Shown piece after piece: positions 25,891 through 33,616 of a stretch of 64,000 bases of DNA (position 1 is its first letter; every line of letters starts with the position of its first letter). A model generated the notes under the pieces. The model was not told where the DNA came from. It was given only the letters and a program-made list of their open reading frames with translations, and did no database searches. The position numbers were made by a program, and so were the translations under genes. This DNA is from Aquibium pacificus (GTDB lineage: Bacteria; Pseudomonadota; Alphaproteobacteria; Rhizobiales; Rhizobiaceae): the NCBI RefSeq assembly GCF_040839445.1, contig NZ_JBDPGJ010000004.1, positions 434,001 to 498,000 of the forward strand. Reading direction: 5' to 3'.

Positions 25891-26907
25891 ATGAACCTCG
25901 AGAAATTCCCCCGTTATCCGCTGACCTTCGGCCCGACGCCGATCGAGAAGCTCGACCGGCTCACCGGCCATCTCGGCGGCAAGGTCGAGATCTTCGCCAA
26001 GCGCGACGACTGCAATTCCGGCCTGGCCTTCGGCGGCAACAAACTGAGAAAACTCGAATACATCGTTCCCGACGCCATCGCGTCCGGCGCCGATACGCTG
26101 GTGACGATCGGCGGCATCCAGTCGAACCACACGCGCCAGGTCGCCGCGACGGCGGCCAAGATCGGCATGAAGTGCCGGCTGGTCCAGGAAAGCTGGGTGC
26201 CGCACCAGGACGCCGTCTACGACCGCGTCGGCAACATCCTCCTGAGCCGCGTCATGGGCGCCGAGATCGAACTCGTCGATGAGGGTTTTGACATCGGCAT
26301 CCGCGAAAGCTGGGAACGCGCGTTGAAGGACGTCGAGGCCAAAGGCGGAAGACCCTATCCCATCCCGGCCGGCGCCTCGGTCCACCGGCTCGGCGGGCTG
26401 GGCTACGTCGGCTTCGCCGAGGAGGTGCGGGCTCAGGAGAAGGACCTCGGCTTCAAATTCGACTATGTCGTGGTCTGCACCGTCACCGGCTCCACCCATG
26501 CCGGAATGCTGGTCGGCTTCGCCGCCGACGGCCGCGCGAAAAACGTCATCGGCATCGACGCTTCGGCGACGCCGCAACAGACGCGGGCGCAGGTGCTGGA
26601 GATCGCCCGCAACACGGCGGAACTCGTCGAACTCGGCAAGCCGATCGCCGACGACGATCTCGTTCTCAACGAAGACTACGCCTACCCGCTCTACGGCGTC
26701 CCATCGGACGAGACCAACGCGGCGATCCGGCTCGCCGCCCGGCTCGAAGGCATGATGACGGACCCGGTCTACGAGGGCAAATCCATGCAGGGCCTCATCG
26801 ACCTCGTGCGCAAGGGTTTCTTCCCGGCCGGCTCGAAGGTGCTCTACGCGCATCTCGGCGGCGTGCCCGCCATCAACGGCTACAGCTACGTCTATCGCAA
26901 CGGCTGA
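25891..26907 (+). CDS. acdS: 1-aminocyclopropane-1-carboxylate deaminase
   Basis: 338 residues, exactly the AcdS length. This PLP enzyme converts ACC, the ethylene precursor of plants, to 2-oxobutanoate and ammonia. The residues that separate true ACC deaminase from the related D-cysteine desulfhydrase are present at the reference numbers: Lys51 in FGGNKLRK for PLP, Tyr294 and Glu295 in DPVYEGKS, and Leu322 in AHLGG. AcdR lies divergently upstream. The gene indicates that the strain can use or lower plant ACC. ATG at 25891 follows CAGGAGAACG. Confidence 0.95.
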   Translation: MNLEKFPRYPLTFGPTPIEKLDRLTGHLGGKVEIFAKRDDCNSGLAFGGNKLRKLEYIVPDAIASGADTLVTIGGIQSNHTRQVAATAAKIGMKCRLVQESWVPHQDAVYDRVGNILLSRVMGAEIELVDEGFDIGIRESWERALKDVEAKGGRPYPIPAGASVHRLGGLGYVGFAEEVRAQEKDLGFKFDYVVVCTVTGSTHAGMLVGFAADGRAKNVIGIDASATPQQTRAQVLEIARNTAELVELGKPIADDDLVLNEDYAYPLYGVPSDETNAAIRLAARLEGMMTDPVYEGKSMQGLIDLVRKGFFPAGSKVLYAHLGGVPAINGYSYVYRNG

Positions 26908-27044
26908 CGAAGCGAATTTTGCGCTGCGCAACCAACGCTTTGCACAACTTTACAATGGAGATTCTTGAATAGCCGAAATCCCGATACCATTTCGATACCA
27001 TGCAGCCGGGTTGGCTGCCCCCTACACGAAAGGAACGGGAGACG

Positions 27045-27506
27045 ATGAACACGAGTGCACTGATCCGTCCGGCCTGGACGCCGGCGACTATTGCGCTGAT
27101 GGTGCTCGGTTTCATGGTGTTCTGGCCGCTCGGCCTCGCCATGCTTGCCTACATCATCTGGGGCGACCGGCTTGACGGTTTCAAGCGCGACGTGAACCAG
27201 GCGACGGACGGCTTCTTCGCCTCCTGCCGCAGCAAGCGCGGCCGCCATCATCGCAGCCATCACCATGGCCGCACCGGCAACGTCGCCTTCGACGATTGGC
27301 GCGAGGCCGAACTCACCCGCATCGAGGAAGAGCGCCGCAAGCTCGACGAGGCGCGCGAGGAGTTCGACAGCTACCTGCGCGAACTGCGCCGCGCCAAGGA
27401 CCAGGAAGAGTTCGACCGCTTCATGAACGAGCGTGCCGACCGCAAGCGCGACGCCAGGCGCGACGACGGCGAGCCGAAGCCTTCCACGGGCCTCCTCGAC
27501 GACTGA
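27045..27506 (+). CDS. DUF2852 membrane protein
   Basis: 153 residues. One membrane segment at about 14-40 (ATIALMVLGFMVFWPLGLAM followed by LAYIIWG), then a His/Arg-rich cytosolic stretch (RHHRSHHHG) and a long charged coiled-coil-like helix rich in Glu and Arg. This is the DUF2852 pattern of alphaproteobacteria; its function is unknown. ATG 27045 is chosen because GGAACGGGAGACG precedes it. A terminator follows. Confidence 0.85.
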   Translation: MNTSALIRPAWTPATIALMVLGFMVFWPLGLAMLAYIIWGDRLDGFKRDVNQATDGFFASCRSKRGRHHRSHHHGRTGNVAFDDWREAELTRIEEERRKLDEAREEFDSYLRELRRAKDQEEFDRFMNERADRKRDARRDDGEPKPSTGLLDD

Positions 27507-27532
27507 TCGCCCCAGGGCGTAACAACGGAAAC

Positions 27533-27565
27533 AACGGCGCTGCGTAACACGCGGCGCCGTTTTTC
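27533..27565 (+). terminator. Rho-independent terminator after the DUF2852 gene
   Basis: AACGGCGC (27533-27540) pairs with GCGCCGTT (27554-27561), extended inward by GCG/CGC pairs, and runs into TTTTTC. It lies 27 bases after the stop. Confidence 0.88.
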
Positions 27566-27606
27566 ATCGGGCGGATTGCTCCCGCCGCTTTCGACTTTCG
27601 ACTATC

Positions 27607-28377
27607 ATGGCGCACATGATTCCAGCCTTCCTCAGGAAACCCGTCCGTTCCGCTCCGCCCGTCGCTCCCCTCGAGCGGACGCATCATGTCGCCGGGCGCG
27701 AACTGCCGCTGAGGATCGTGGAAAACCAGCGCGCCCGCCGGCTGACGCTCAGGATCGACGCGGGCGGGCAGGGGCTTCGCATCACCGTCCCGCCCGGATT
27801 GGCCGACCGCGAGGTCGACCAGTTCCTGCGCCGCCACCAGGGCTGGCTGGAGGCGCGGCTGGAAAAGCTGCCGGACCGGCCGCAGCTTCGGCCGGGCGCA
27901 AAGGTGCCGGTGCGCGGGGTGCCGCATCTGATCGTGCACGAGCCCGGCCGGCGCGGCAGCGTCGCCGTCGAGACGGTGCACGGCGCCCCGGCGCTCGTCG
28001 TCCACGGCGACCGGGCGCACCTGCAGCGCCGCATCGCCGATTTCCTGAAGCGCGAGGCAAAGCGCGACATCGAGCCCCTGGTGGTGAAGCACGCGGCCGT
28101 CGTCGGCCGCCGGGCCAAGGCGATCCGCTACAAGGACACCACCAGCCGCTGGGGCTCGTGCTCCTCCGATGGCAACCTCTCCTTCTCCTGGCGCATCATG
28201 ATGGCCCCCCCGGCGGTCATCGACTACCTCGTCGCCCACGAAGTCGCGCATCTCAGGGAAATGAACCACGGCCCGAAATTCTGGAAGCTCTGCCGCGACC
28301 TCTGCCCCCGCACTGACGAGGCCAAGGCCTGGCTGAAACGCAACGGCTCGGCGCTGCAGGCGATCGGGTTCGGGTGA
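27607..28377 (+). CDS. YgjP/SprT-like zinc metallopeptidase (DUF45)
   Basis: 256 residues. The C-terminal half has the DUF45 pattern: RYKDTTSRWGSCSSDGNLSF, then the zinc site VAHEVAHLREMNHGPKFW with HExxH and a third His. Family members (E. coli YgjP) are soluble; the cellular target is unsettled. ATG at 27616 is an alternative start. The stop overlaps the next start by four bases (GTGA), so it is coupled to the YdcF-like gene. Confidence 0.85.
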   Translation: MAHMIPAFLRKPVRSAPPVAPLERTHHVAGRELPLRIVENQRARRLTLRIDAGGQGLRITVPPGLADREVDQFLRRHQGWLEARLEKLPDRPQLRPGAKVPVRGVPHLIVHEPGRRGSVAVETVHGAPALVVHGDRAHLQRRIADFLKREAKRDIEPLVVKHAAVVGRRAKAIRYKDTTSRWGSCSSDGNLSFSWRIMMAPPAVIDYLVAHEVAHLREMNHGPKFWKLCRDLCPRTDEAKAWLKRNGSALQAIGFG

Positions 28378-29015
28378 GGGTGTTGGACGCCCGCGTCCTC
28401 GCCGCCGCGCGAGTTCTCTTCGCCTATCACCGCATCGACGATCCGCTCGCTCCCTCCGACGCGATCGTCGGCCTCGGCAGCTACGACCTGCGTGTGGCGG
28501 ACCGGTGCGCCGAACTCTTCCACGACGGTATCGCTCCCCGGCTGGTGCTGACCGGCAGGTCCGGCCACTGGACGCGGGATCTCTACGAGACCAGCGAGGC
28601 GGAGGCGTTCGCGCAGATCTGCGTCGCTGCCGGCGTGCCCGAAAGTGCGATCCTCATCGAGCCGGAAGCCTCCAACATCGGCGAGAACATCCGCTTCTCG
28701 GCGGCGTTGCTCGGCCCCGACCTCCGCCGCGTCGTGCTCGTCACCAAGCCGCAGACGCAGCGCCGGGTGAAAGCCGCTGTCGCGCGTCAGTGGGCCGGGG
28801 TCGAGGCGCTCGTCACGGCGCCGCGAACCGCCTTCGGCGACCAGCCGACCCACGCCTTTCCACTGGAGAATTTCGTCAACGAGATGGTCGGCGATCTCCA
28901 GCGCATTCTGGACTATCCCGCGAAGGGCTTCGCGGTCGCGCAGGATATTCCCGGCGAGGTGATGGCGGCGTACGAATTCCTGATCGCGCGGGGATTCGAC
29001 CGTCATCTCGCCTGA
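28374..29015 (+). CDS. YdcF/DUF218 family protein
   Basis: 213 residues with the DUF218 pattern: DAIVGLGSYDLRVADRCAEL, LVLTGRSGHWTRD, SEAEAFAQICVAAGVPESAI and the Ser/Asn-Glu segment EPEASNIGENI. Members (SanA, YdcF, ElyC) are linked to envelope or nucleotide-binding functions, but this soluble-looking version has no membrane segment and no assigned role. The GTG start overlaps the preceding stop. Confidence 0.82.
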   Translation: MRVLDARVLAAARVLFAYHRIDDPLAPSDAIVGLGSYDLRVADRCAELFHDGIAPRLVLTGRSGHWTRDLYETSEAEAFAQICVAAGVPESAILIEPEASNIGENIRFSAALLGPDLRRVVLVTKPQTQRRVKAAVARQWAGVEALVTAPRTAFGDQPTHAFPLENFVNEMVGDLQRILDYPAKGFAVAQDIPGEVMAAYEFLIARGFDRHLA

Positions 29016-29055
29016 GCGTTCGACTTTTGCCGTACGCGGGGGTATGTCCCCTGCC

Positions 29056-29736
29056 ATGCCCCTCGACATCAAGATCTGCGGCCTGAAGACGCCCGAAGCG
29101 CTGGGCGCCGCACTCGTTGGCGGCGCGACCCATTTCGGCTTCATTTTCTTCGAGAAGAGCCCTCGCAACATCGCGCCGGACGATGCCGGGCGTCTGCGCG
29201 CGGCAGCTCTCGGCGGGGCGGCGGCGCCCATGACGGACCGCAAGGTGGAAGCCCTGGCGGTCGCCGTCACCGTCGATGCGGACGACGCTTTTCTCGACGA
29301 GATCGTCCACGCGGTGATGCCGGACATGCTCCAGCTCCACGGCAAGGAGAGCCCTGAGCGCGTGGCCGACGTGAAGGCCCGGTATGGCCTGCCGGTCATG
29401 AAGGCCTTCTCCATCGCCGAAGCGGCCGACCTGGAGAAGATCGAGCCTTACCGCGGCGTGGCCGACAGGTTCCTGTTCGATGCCAAGCCGCCGAAGGGCG
29501 CCGAACTGCCGGGCGGCAACGGCGTGCCGTTCGACTGGACGGTTCTGGCCGACCTCGATCCGACCATCGACTACATGCTTTCGGGAGGCCTGAATGCCGC
29601 CAACATAGGCGAGGCGCTGCGGCTCGTCGCGCCGCCTGGCATCGACGTTTCGTCCGGCGTCGAAAGCGCGCCGGGGGTAAAGGACGTTGGATTGATCGAG
29701 GATTTCTTTCGCGCCGTCCGGGCCGCGAGGGGCTGA
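29056..29736 (+). CDS. trpF: Phosphoribosylanthranilate isomerase
   Basis: 226 residues. A (beta/alpha)8 enzyme of tryptophan synthesis that isomerises phosphoribosylanthranilate to CdRP. Visible: the catalytic Cys in MPLDIKICGLKTPE, the general acid Asp in KPPKG-adjacent FLFDAKPPKG, and the phosphate-binding MLSGGLNAANIGEAL. Start ATG 29056 matches family N-termini; ATG 29044 would add four residues. It opens the trpF-trpB-trpA-accD-folC cluster typical of Rhizobiales. Confidence 0.95.
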   Translation: MPLDIKICGLKTPEALGAALVGGATHFGFIFFEKSPRNIAPDDAGRLRAAALGGAAAPMTDRKVEALAVAVTVDADDAFLDEIVHAVMPDMLQLHGKESPERVADVKARYGLPVMKAFSIAEAADLEKIEPYRGVADRFLFDAKPPKGAELPGGNGVPFDWTVLADLDPTIDYMLSGGLNAANIGEALRLVAPPGIDVSSGVESAPGVKDVGLIEDFFRAVRAARG

Positions 29737-29745
29737 AGAGGCGCG

Positions 29746-29823
29746 GGGGACAGTTTACTTTCTGCCCCGGAAAGGCATATGCCTCGGTGAGGTCCCGCAA
29801 GGGGCGAAAAGTAAACTGTCCCC
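29746..29823. repeat. REP-like imperfect palindrome between trpF and trpB
   Basis: GGGGACAGTTTACTT (29746-29760) is the exact inverse of AAGTAAACTGTCCCC (29809-29823), and the arms extend imperfectly inward to TGCCCC and GGGGCG, giving about 23 paired bases with a 32-base inner part. The element fills almost all of the trpF-trpB gap, ending 15 bases before trpB. Its form is that of a REP/BIME-type extragenic palindrome. It would form a strong hairpin in the trp message. Confidence 0.75.
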
Positions 29824-29838
29824 AGTTCAGGATTTGCG

Positions 29839-31059
29839 ATGAACCAGCCGGCCGCACCGAATTCCTTCCGCACCGGACCCGACGAGCAGGGCATGTTCGG
29901 CATCTTCGGCGGCCGCTTCGTCGCCGAGACGCTGATGCCGCTGATCCTTGATCTGGAGAAACACTGGAACGAGGCGCGCAACGATCCGGCCTTCAAGGCG
30001 GAGCTGGAAGACCTCAACACCCATTACACCGGAAGGCCGTCGCCGCTCTATTTCGCCGAGCGGCTGACCGAGCATCTGGGCGGAGCAAAGATCTACTTCA
30101 AGCGCGACGAGCTGAACCACACGGGCTCGCACAAGATCAACAACTGTCTGGGCCAGATCCTGCTCGCCCGGCGTATGGGCAAGAAGCGCATCATCGCCGA
30201 GACCGGTGCCGGTCAGCACGGCGTCGCCTCCGCGACGGTGGCCGCCCGCTTCGGTTTCCCCTGCGTGGTTTACATGGGTGCGACGGACGTGGAACGGCAG
30301 GCGCCGAACGTCTTCCGCATGAAGCTGCTCGGCGCCGAGGTGCGGCCCGTCAGGTCCGGCCACGGCACGCTGAAGGACGCCATGAACGAGGCGCTGCGCG
30401 ACTGGGTGACCAATGTCGAGGATACCTATTACATCATCGGCACCGCCGCCGGCCCGCACCCCTATCCGGAGCTGGTGCGCGAGTTCCAGTCCGTCATTGG
30501 CCGCGAGGCGAAGGAGCAGATGCTGGCTGCGGAAGGCCGGCTGCCTGACATGCTGGTGGCGGCCGTCGGCGGCGGCTCGAACGCCATTGGGCTGTTCCAT
30601 CCCTTCCTGGACGACAGTGACGTGAAAATCGTCGGCGTCGAGGCCGGCGGCAAGGGCTTGCAGGGCGATGAGCACTGCGCTTCGCTGACAGCCGGTTCGC
30701 CCGGCGTGCTGCACGGCAACCGCACCTACCTGCTGCAGAATTCCGACGGCCAGATCAAGGACGGCCATTCGATCTCGGCCGGGCTCGACTATCCCGGCAT
30801 CGGCCCGGAGCATTCCTGGCTGAAGGAGACCGGCCGCGTCGAATACGTGCCGATCATGGATACCGAGGCGCTGGAAGCCTTCCAGCTTTTGACGAAGCTC
30901 GAAGGCATCATCCCCGCGCTCGAACCCGCTCATGCGCTTGCTGAAGTCATCAAGCGCGCGCCGACGATGGACAAGGACCAGATCATCGTGATGAACCTGT
31001 GCGGACGCGGCGACAAGGATATCTTCACCGTGGGCAAGCTACTCGGAGTGGAACTCTAG
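29839..31059 (+). CDS. trpB: Tryptophan synthase beta chain
   Basis: 406 residues. A PLP enzyme joining indole, channelled from TrpA, to serine. The PLP lysine is in HTGSHKINN, with ETGAGQHGVA after it and the phosphate-binding VGGGSNAIG. Length and motifs are complete. The downstream partner trpA is separated from it by a toxin-antitoxin pair, giving a 675-bp gap instead of the usual few bases. Confidence 0.97.
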   Translation: MNQPAAPNSFRTGPDEQGMFGIFGGRFVAETLMPLILDLEKHWNEARNDPAFKAELEDLNTHYTGRPSPLYFAERLTEHLGGAKIYFKRDELNHTGSHKINNCLGQILLARRMGKKRIIAETGAGQHGVASATVAARFGFPCVVYMGATDVERQAPNVFRMKLLGAEVRPVRSGHGTLKDAMNEALRDWVTNVEDTYYIIGTAAGPHPYPELVREFQSVIGREAKEQMLAAEGRLPDMLVAAVGGGSNAIGLFHPFLDDSDVKIVGVEAGGKGLQGDEHCASLTAGSPGVLHGNRTYLLQNSDGQIKDGHSISAGLDYPGIGPEHSWLKETGRVEYVPIMDTEALEAFQLLTKLEGIIPALEPAHALAEVIKRAPTMDKDQIIVMNLCGRGDKDIFTVGKLLGVEL

Positions 31060-31093
31060 GGGAGGGGCCGGGCCGGCCCGCGCTGTTCTCCCG

Positions 31094-31134
31094 GTGAAAC
31101 CTGGCGGTGGACATGCTATCATCACCCGTGATGA
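31094..31134 (+). promoter_or_regulatory. Promoter and overlapping palindromic operator of the RHH/ParE pair
   Basis: A -35-like GTGAAA (31094-31099), a 17-base spacer and -10 TATCAT (31117-31122) are followed by GAAGGAGG and the ATG at 31147. A perfect palindrome TCATCAC-CC-GTGATGA (31119-31134) overlaps the -10, ideally placed for autorepression by the RHH antitoxin. Function is inferred from layout. Confidence 0.55.
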
Positions 31135-31146
31135 AGGAGGCCCGTC

Positions 31147-31437
31147 ATGGGTGAAGAACCGCTTTCGCTGCATCTGGAAGACAAGCTTCGCCAGAGCCTG
31201 GAAAACGAGGCACGGCTGCGCGAAGTGCCGGAAGCGGAAGTCGCCGAAGAAGCCATTCGTGAGTTCCTCGACCGGCAGGCATGGCTGCGCAGGGAACTCG
31301 CAGAAGCCGTGAGGGAAGCCGACGAAGGCGTGTTCATCTCACAGGAGGCGATGGAGCGCTGGATCGACAGTTGGGGCGCGGAGGGTGAGTTGCCTCCTCC
31401 CGAACCCGATATCTTCCTTCCACCGAAGGAGCGGTGA
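31147..31437 (+). CDS. Ribbon-helix-helix antitoxin
   Basis: 96 residues. The N-terminal part PLSLHLEDKLRQSLENEARL and EVAEEAIREFLDRQ has the strand-helix-helix pattern of CopG/ParD-type antitoxins; the rest is acidic, as expected for the toxin-binding part. It sits between trpB and trpA and has its own promoter-like sequence with a palindrome. It overlaps the toxin gene by four bases (GTGA). Confidence 0.8.
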   Translation: MGEEPLSLHLEDKLRQSLENEARLREVPEAEVAEEAIREFLDRQAWLRRELAEAVREADEGVFISQEAMERWIDSWGAEGELPPPEPDIFLPPKER

Positions 31438-31715
31438 AGCTTCGCTTCCTTTCTCGTACCCGGCGCGATCTTGTCTGGTTTCGTACCTACTACGATTCCG
31501 TCTTCCGCGAAGGCGCCGATCGGGCGCGCCGGCAGTACCGCCGGACTATGGCCAACATCCTCTCCAACCCATATATCGGCCATCCTGCCGCGAACGGCGT
31601 GCGTCGATTTCCCATTCCACGCACGCCGTTTTCGGTTATCTACCGGGTCGCCGAAGAGGAGATCGAGATCCTTCGCGTTCTCGACCAGCGAGCGGAAAAG
31701 CCCACCGAGCCTTGA
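31434..31715 (+). CDS. RelE/ParE-family toxin
   Basis: 93 residues with the ParE pattern: LSRTRRDLVWFRTYYDS, NILSNPYIGHPAANGVRRF and the terminal PFSVIYRVAEEEIEILRVLD strand pair. ParE toxins poison gyrase, RelE toxins cut ribosome-bound mRNA; sequence alone does not decide, but the RHH partner favours ParE. The GTG start overlaps the antitoxin stop. trpA begins 19 bases after it, so trpA may be read partly from the toxin-antitoxin promoter. Confidence 0.85.
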   Translation: MKLRFLSRTRRDLVWFRTYYDSVFREGADRARRQYRRTMANILSNPYIGHPAANGVRRFPIPRTPFSVIYRVAEEEIEILRVLDQRAEKPTEP

Positions 31716-31734
31716 GGAACGAGTAGCAAACCGC

Positions 31735-32577
31735 ATGACCGACACCCGCATCGACCGCCGCATGGCAAAGCTCAAGGCCGAAGGCCGCCCCGCTCTCGTC
31801 ACCTATTTCATGGGCGGCGATCCCGACTACGACACCTCCCTTTCGATCATGAAGGCGTTGCCGAAGGCCGGCAGCGACGTCATCGAGCTCGGCATGCCGT
31901 TTTCCGATCCGATGGCCGACGGCCCCGCGATCCAGGCGGCCGGCCTGCGCGCGCTGAAAGCGGGACAGACGCTTGCAAAGACGCTTCGTATGGCGGCCGA
32001 ATTCCGCAACGGTGACGACGAGACGCCGATCGTCCTGATGGGCTACTACAACCCGATCTACATCTACGGCGTCGACCGTTTCCTGGCGGATGCCAAGGCC
32101 TCCGGCATCGACGGGCTGATCGTCGTCGACCTGCCGCCCGAGATGGACGAGGAACTCTGCATCCCCGCGGTGAAGGCAGGAATCAACTTCATCCGCCTCG
32201 CGACGCCCACCACCGACGACAGGCGCCTGCCGAAGGTGCTCGAGAACACGTCGGGCTTCGTCTACTACGTCTCCATGACCGGCATCACCGGCTCGGCTCT
32301 TGCCGACACCGGCAAGGTCGGCGAGGCGGTCCGCCGCATCAAAGGTCACACCGATCTGCCGGTCTGCGTCGGATTCGGCGTGAAGACCGCCGAGCAGGCC
32401 CGCGCCATCGGCGCCTCGGCGGACGGGGTGGTGGTCGGCACCGCGATCGTCAATGCGGTGGCCAACGTGCTCGGCCCGAAAGGCGAGAAGACGGCCGATC
32501 CGGCCGAGGCGGTCGCCACGCTGGTCAGCGGCCTCGCGCAGGGCGTACGCCGGGCACGCCTTGCTGCGGCCGGGTAG
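31735..32577 (+). CDS. trpA: Tryptophan synthase alpha chain
   Basis: 280 residues. Cleaves indole-3-glycerol phosphate to indole, passed to TrpB. The catalytic acids are visible in VIELGMPFSDPMADGPAIQ and the phosphate loop in VGFGVKTAEQA and GVVVGTAIV. The ATG at 31735 gives the normal N-terminus MTDTRIDRRMAKLK. It lies just behind the inserted toxin gene. Confidence 0.97.
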   Translation: MTDTRIDRRMAKLKAEGRPALVTYFMGGDPDYDTSLSIMKALPKAGSDVIELGMPFSDPMADGPAIQAAGLRALKAGQTLAKTLRMAAEFRNGDDETPIVLMGYYNPIYIYGVDRFLADAKASGIDGLIVVDLPPEMDEELCIPAVKAGINFIRLATPTTDDRRLPKVLENTSGFVYYVSMTGITGSALADTGKVGEAVRRIKGHTDLPVCVGFGVKTAEQARAIGASADGVVVGTAIVNAVANVLGPKGEKTADPAEAVATLVSGLAQGVRRARLAAAG

Positions 32578-32634
32578 CTGTCCCATCTAACGCTCAGAAC
32601 GATTTTCCCGGCGGAAGCGAAGGGAGCCGACCCG

Positions 32635-33561
32635 ATGAACTGGATCACCAACTACGTCCGACCGAAAATCAACTCGATGCTCGGGCGCCGCGAGATGCCC
32701 GAGAACCTCTGGATCAAGTGTCCGGAGACCGGCGAGATGGTCTTCCATAAGGACCTGGAGGAGAACCAGTGGGTGATCCCAGCGTCCGGTCATCACATGC
32801 GCATTGCGACCAAGGACCGGCTGCGGCACTTCTTCGACGAGGGCAGGTACGAACTCCTCGACAATCCGAAGGTGCCGGTCGATCCACTGAAGTTCCGCGA
32901 CGAGAAGCGCTACACCGACCGTCTGCGCGACGCCCGCAACAAGACCGGCATGGAGGATGCCATCCTCAACGCCGTCGGCACGATCGACGGGCTCGAGGTC
33001 ATGGTCACCGCGCAGGACTTCGCCTTCATGGGCGGCTCGCTCGGGATGGCCGCCGGAGAGGCGATCATCCGGGCCTTCGAGACGGCGCTGCAACGCCGGC
33101 TGCCGCTGATCCTGTTCGCGGCCTCCGGCGGCGCGCGCATGCAGGAAGGCATCCTGTCGCTGATGCAGTTGCCGCGCACCACCGTGGCCGTCGACCGGCT
33201 GAAGGAAGCGGGGCTGCCCTATATCGTGGTGCTCACCAACCCGACCACCGGCGGCGTCACAGCTTCCTACGCCATGCTGGGCGACGTTCACATCGCCGAG
33301 CCGGGCGCGTTGATCGGCTTCGCCGGTCCGCGCGTCATCGAGCAGACGATCCGGGAAAAACTCCCCGACGGCTTCCAAAGGGCCGAGTATCTCATGCAGC
33401 ACGGCATGGTGGACATGGTCGTGCCGCGTCAGGAACTGAAGGGCACGATTTCTAGGCTGCTCAAGATCTTCCTCGCAACGCCGCTGCCCGAGATTGCCGA
33501 GGCGCAAACGGCAACGCCCGAGCCGCAGCCGGAAGAGGTCGGCGAGCAGCAGCCGGCTTAG
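32635..33561 (+). CDS. accD: Acetyl-CoA carboxylase carboxyltransferase beta subunit
   Basis: 308 residues. With AccA it transfers carboxyl from biotin to acetyl-CoA for fatty acid synthesis. The crotonase-like core is complete (FMGGSLGMAAGEAI, FAASGGARMQEG, NPTTGGVTASYAMLGD). The N-terminal zinc ribbon, CX2C-X15-CX2C in E. coli, keeps only Cys29; the other positions are Thr32, Ile48 and Ser51. As I recall, other Rhizobiales AccD proteins show the same loss, so the gene need not be defective. trpA-accD-folC order is typical. Confidence 0.96.
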   Translation: MNWITNYVRPKINSMLGRREMPENLWIKCPETGEMVFHKDLEENQWVIPASGHHMRIATKDRLRHFFDEGRYELLDNPKVPVDPLKFRDEKRYTDRLRDARNKTGMEDAILNAVGTIDGLEVMVTAQDFAFMGGSLGMAAGEAIIRAFETALQRRLPLILFAASGGARMQEGILSLMQLPRTTVAVDRLKEAGLPYIVVLTNPTTGGVTASYAMLGDVHIAEPGALIGFAGPRVIEQTIREKLPDGFQRAEYLMQHGMVDMVVPRQELKGTISRLLKIFLATPLPEIAEAQTATPEPQPEEVGEQQPA

Positions 33562-33616
33562 ACTTCGGCCAGATACGACCGATGACGCGCCCGCGGCGGC
33601 GCAGGGGCATGTTTTG

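Noticed and set aside
29746..29823. trp attenuator or T-box between trpF and trpB
   Set aside because: No Trp-rich leader peptide, no T-run and the position is inside the operon; a repetitive palindrome explains it better.
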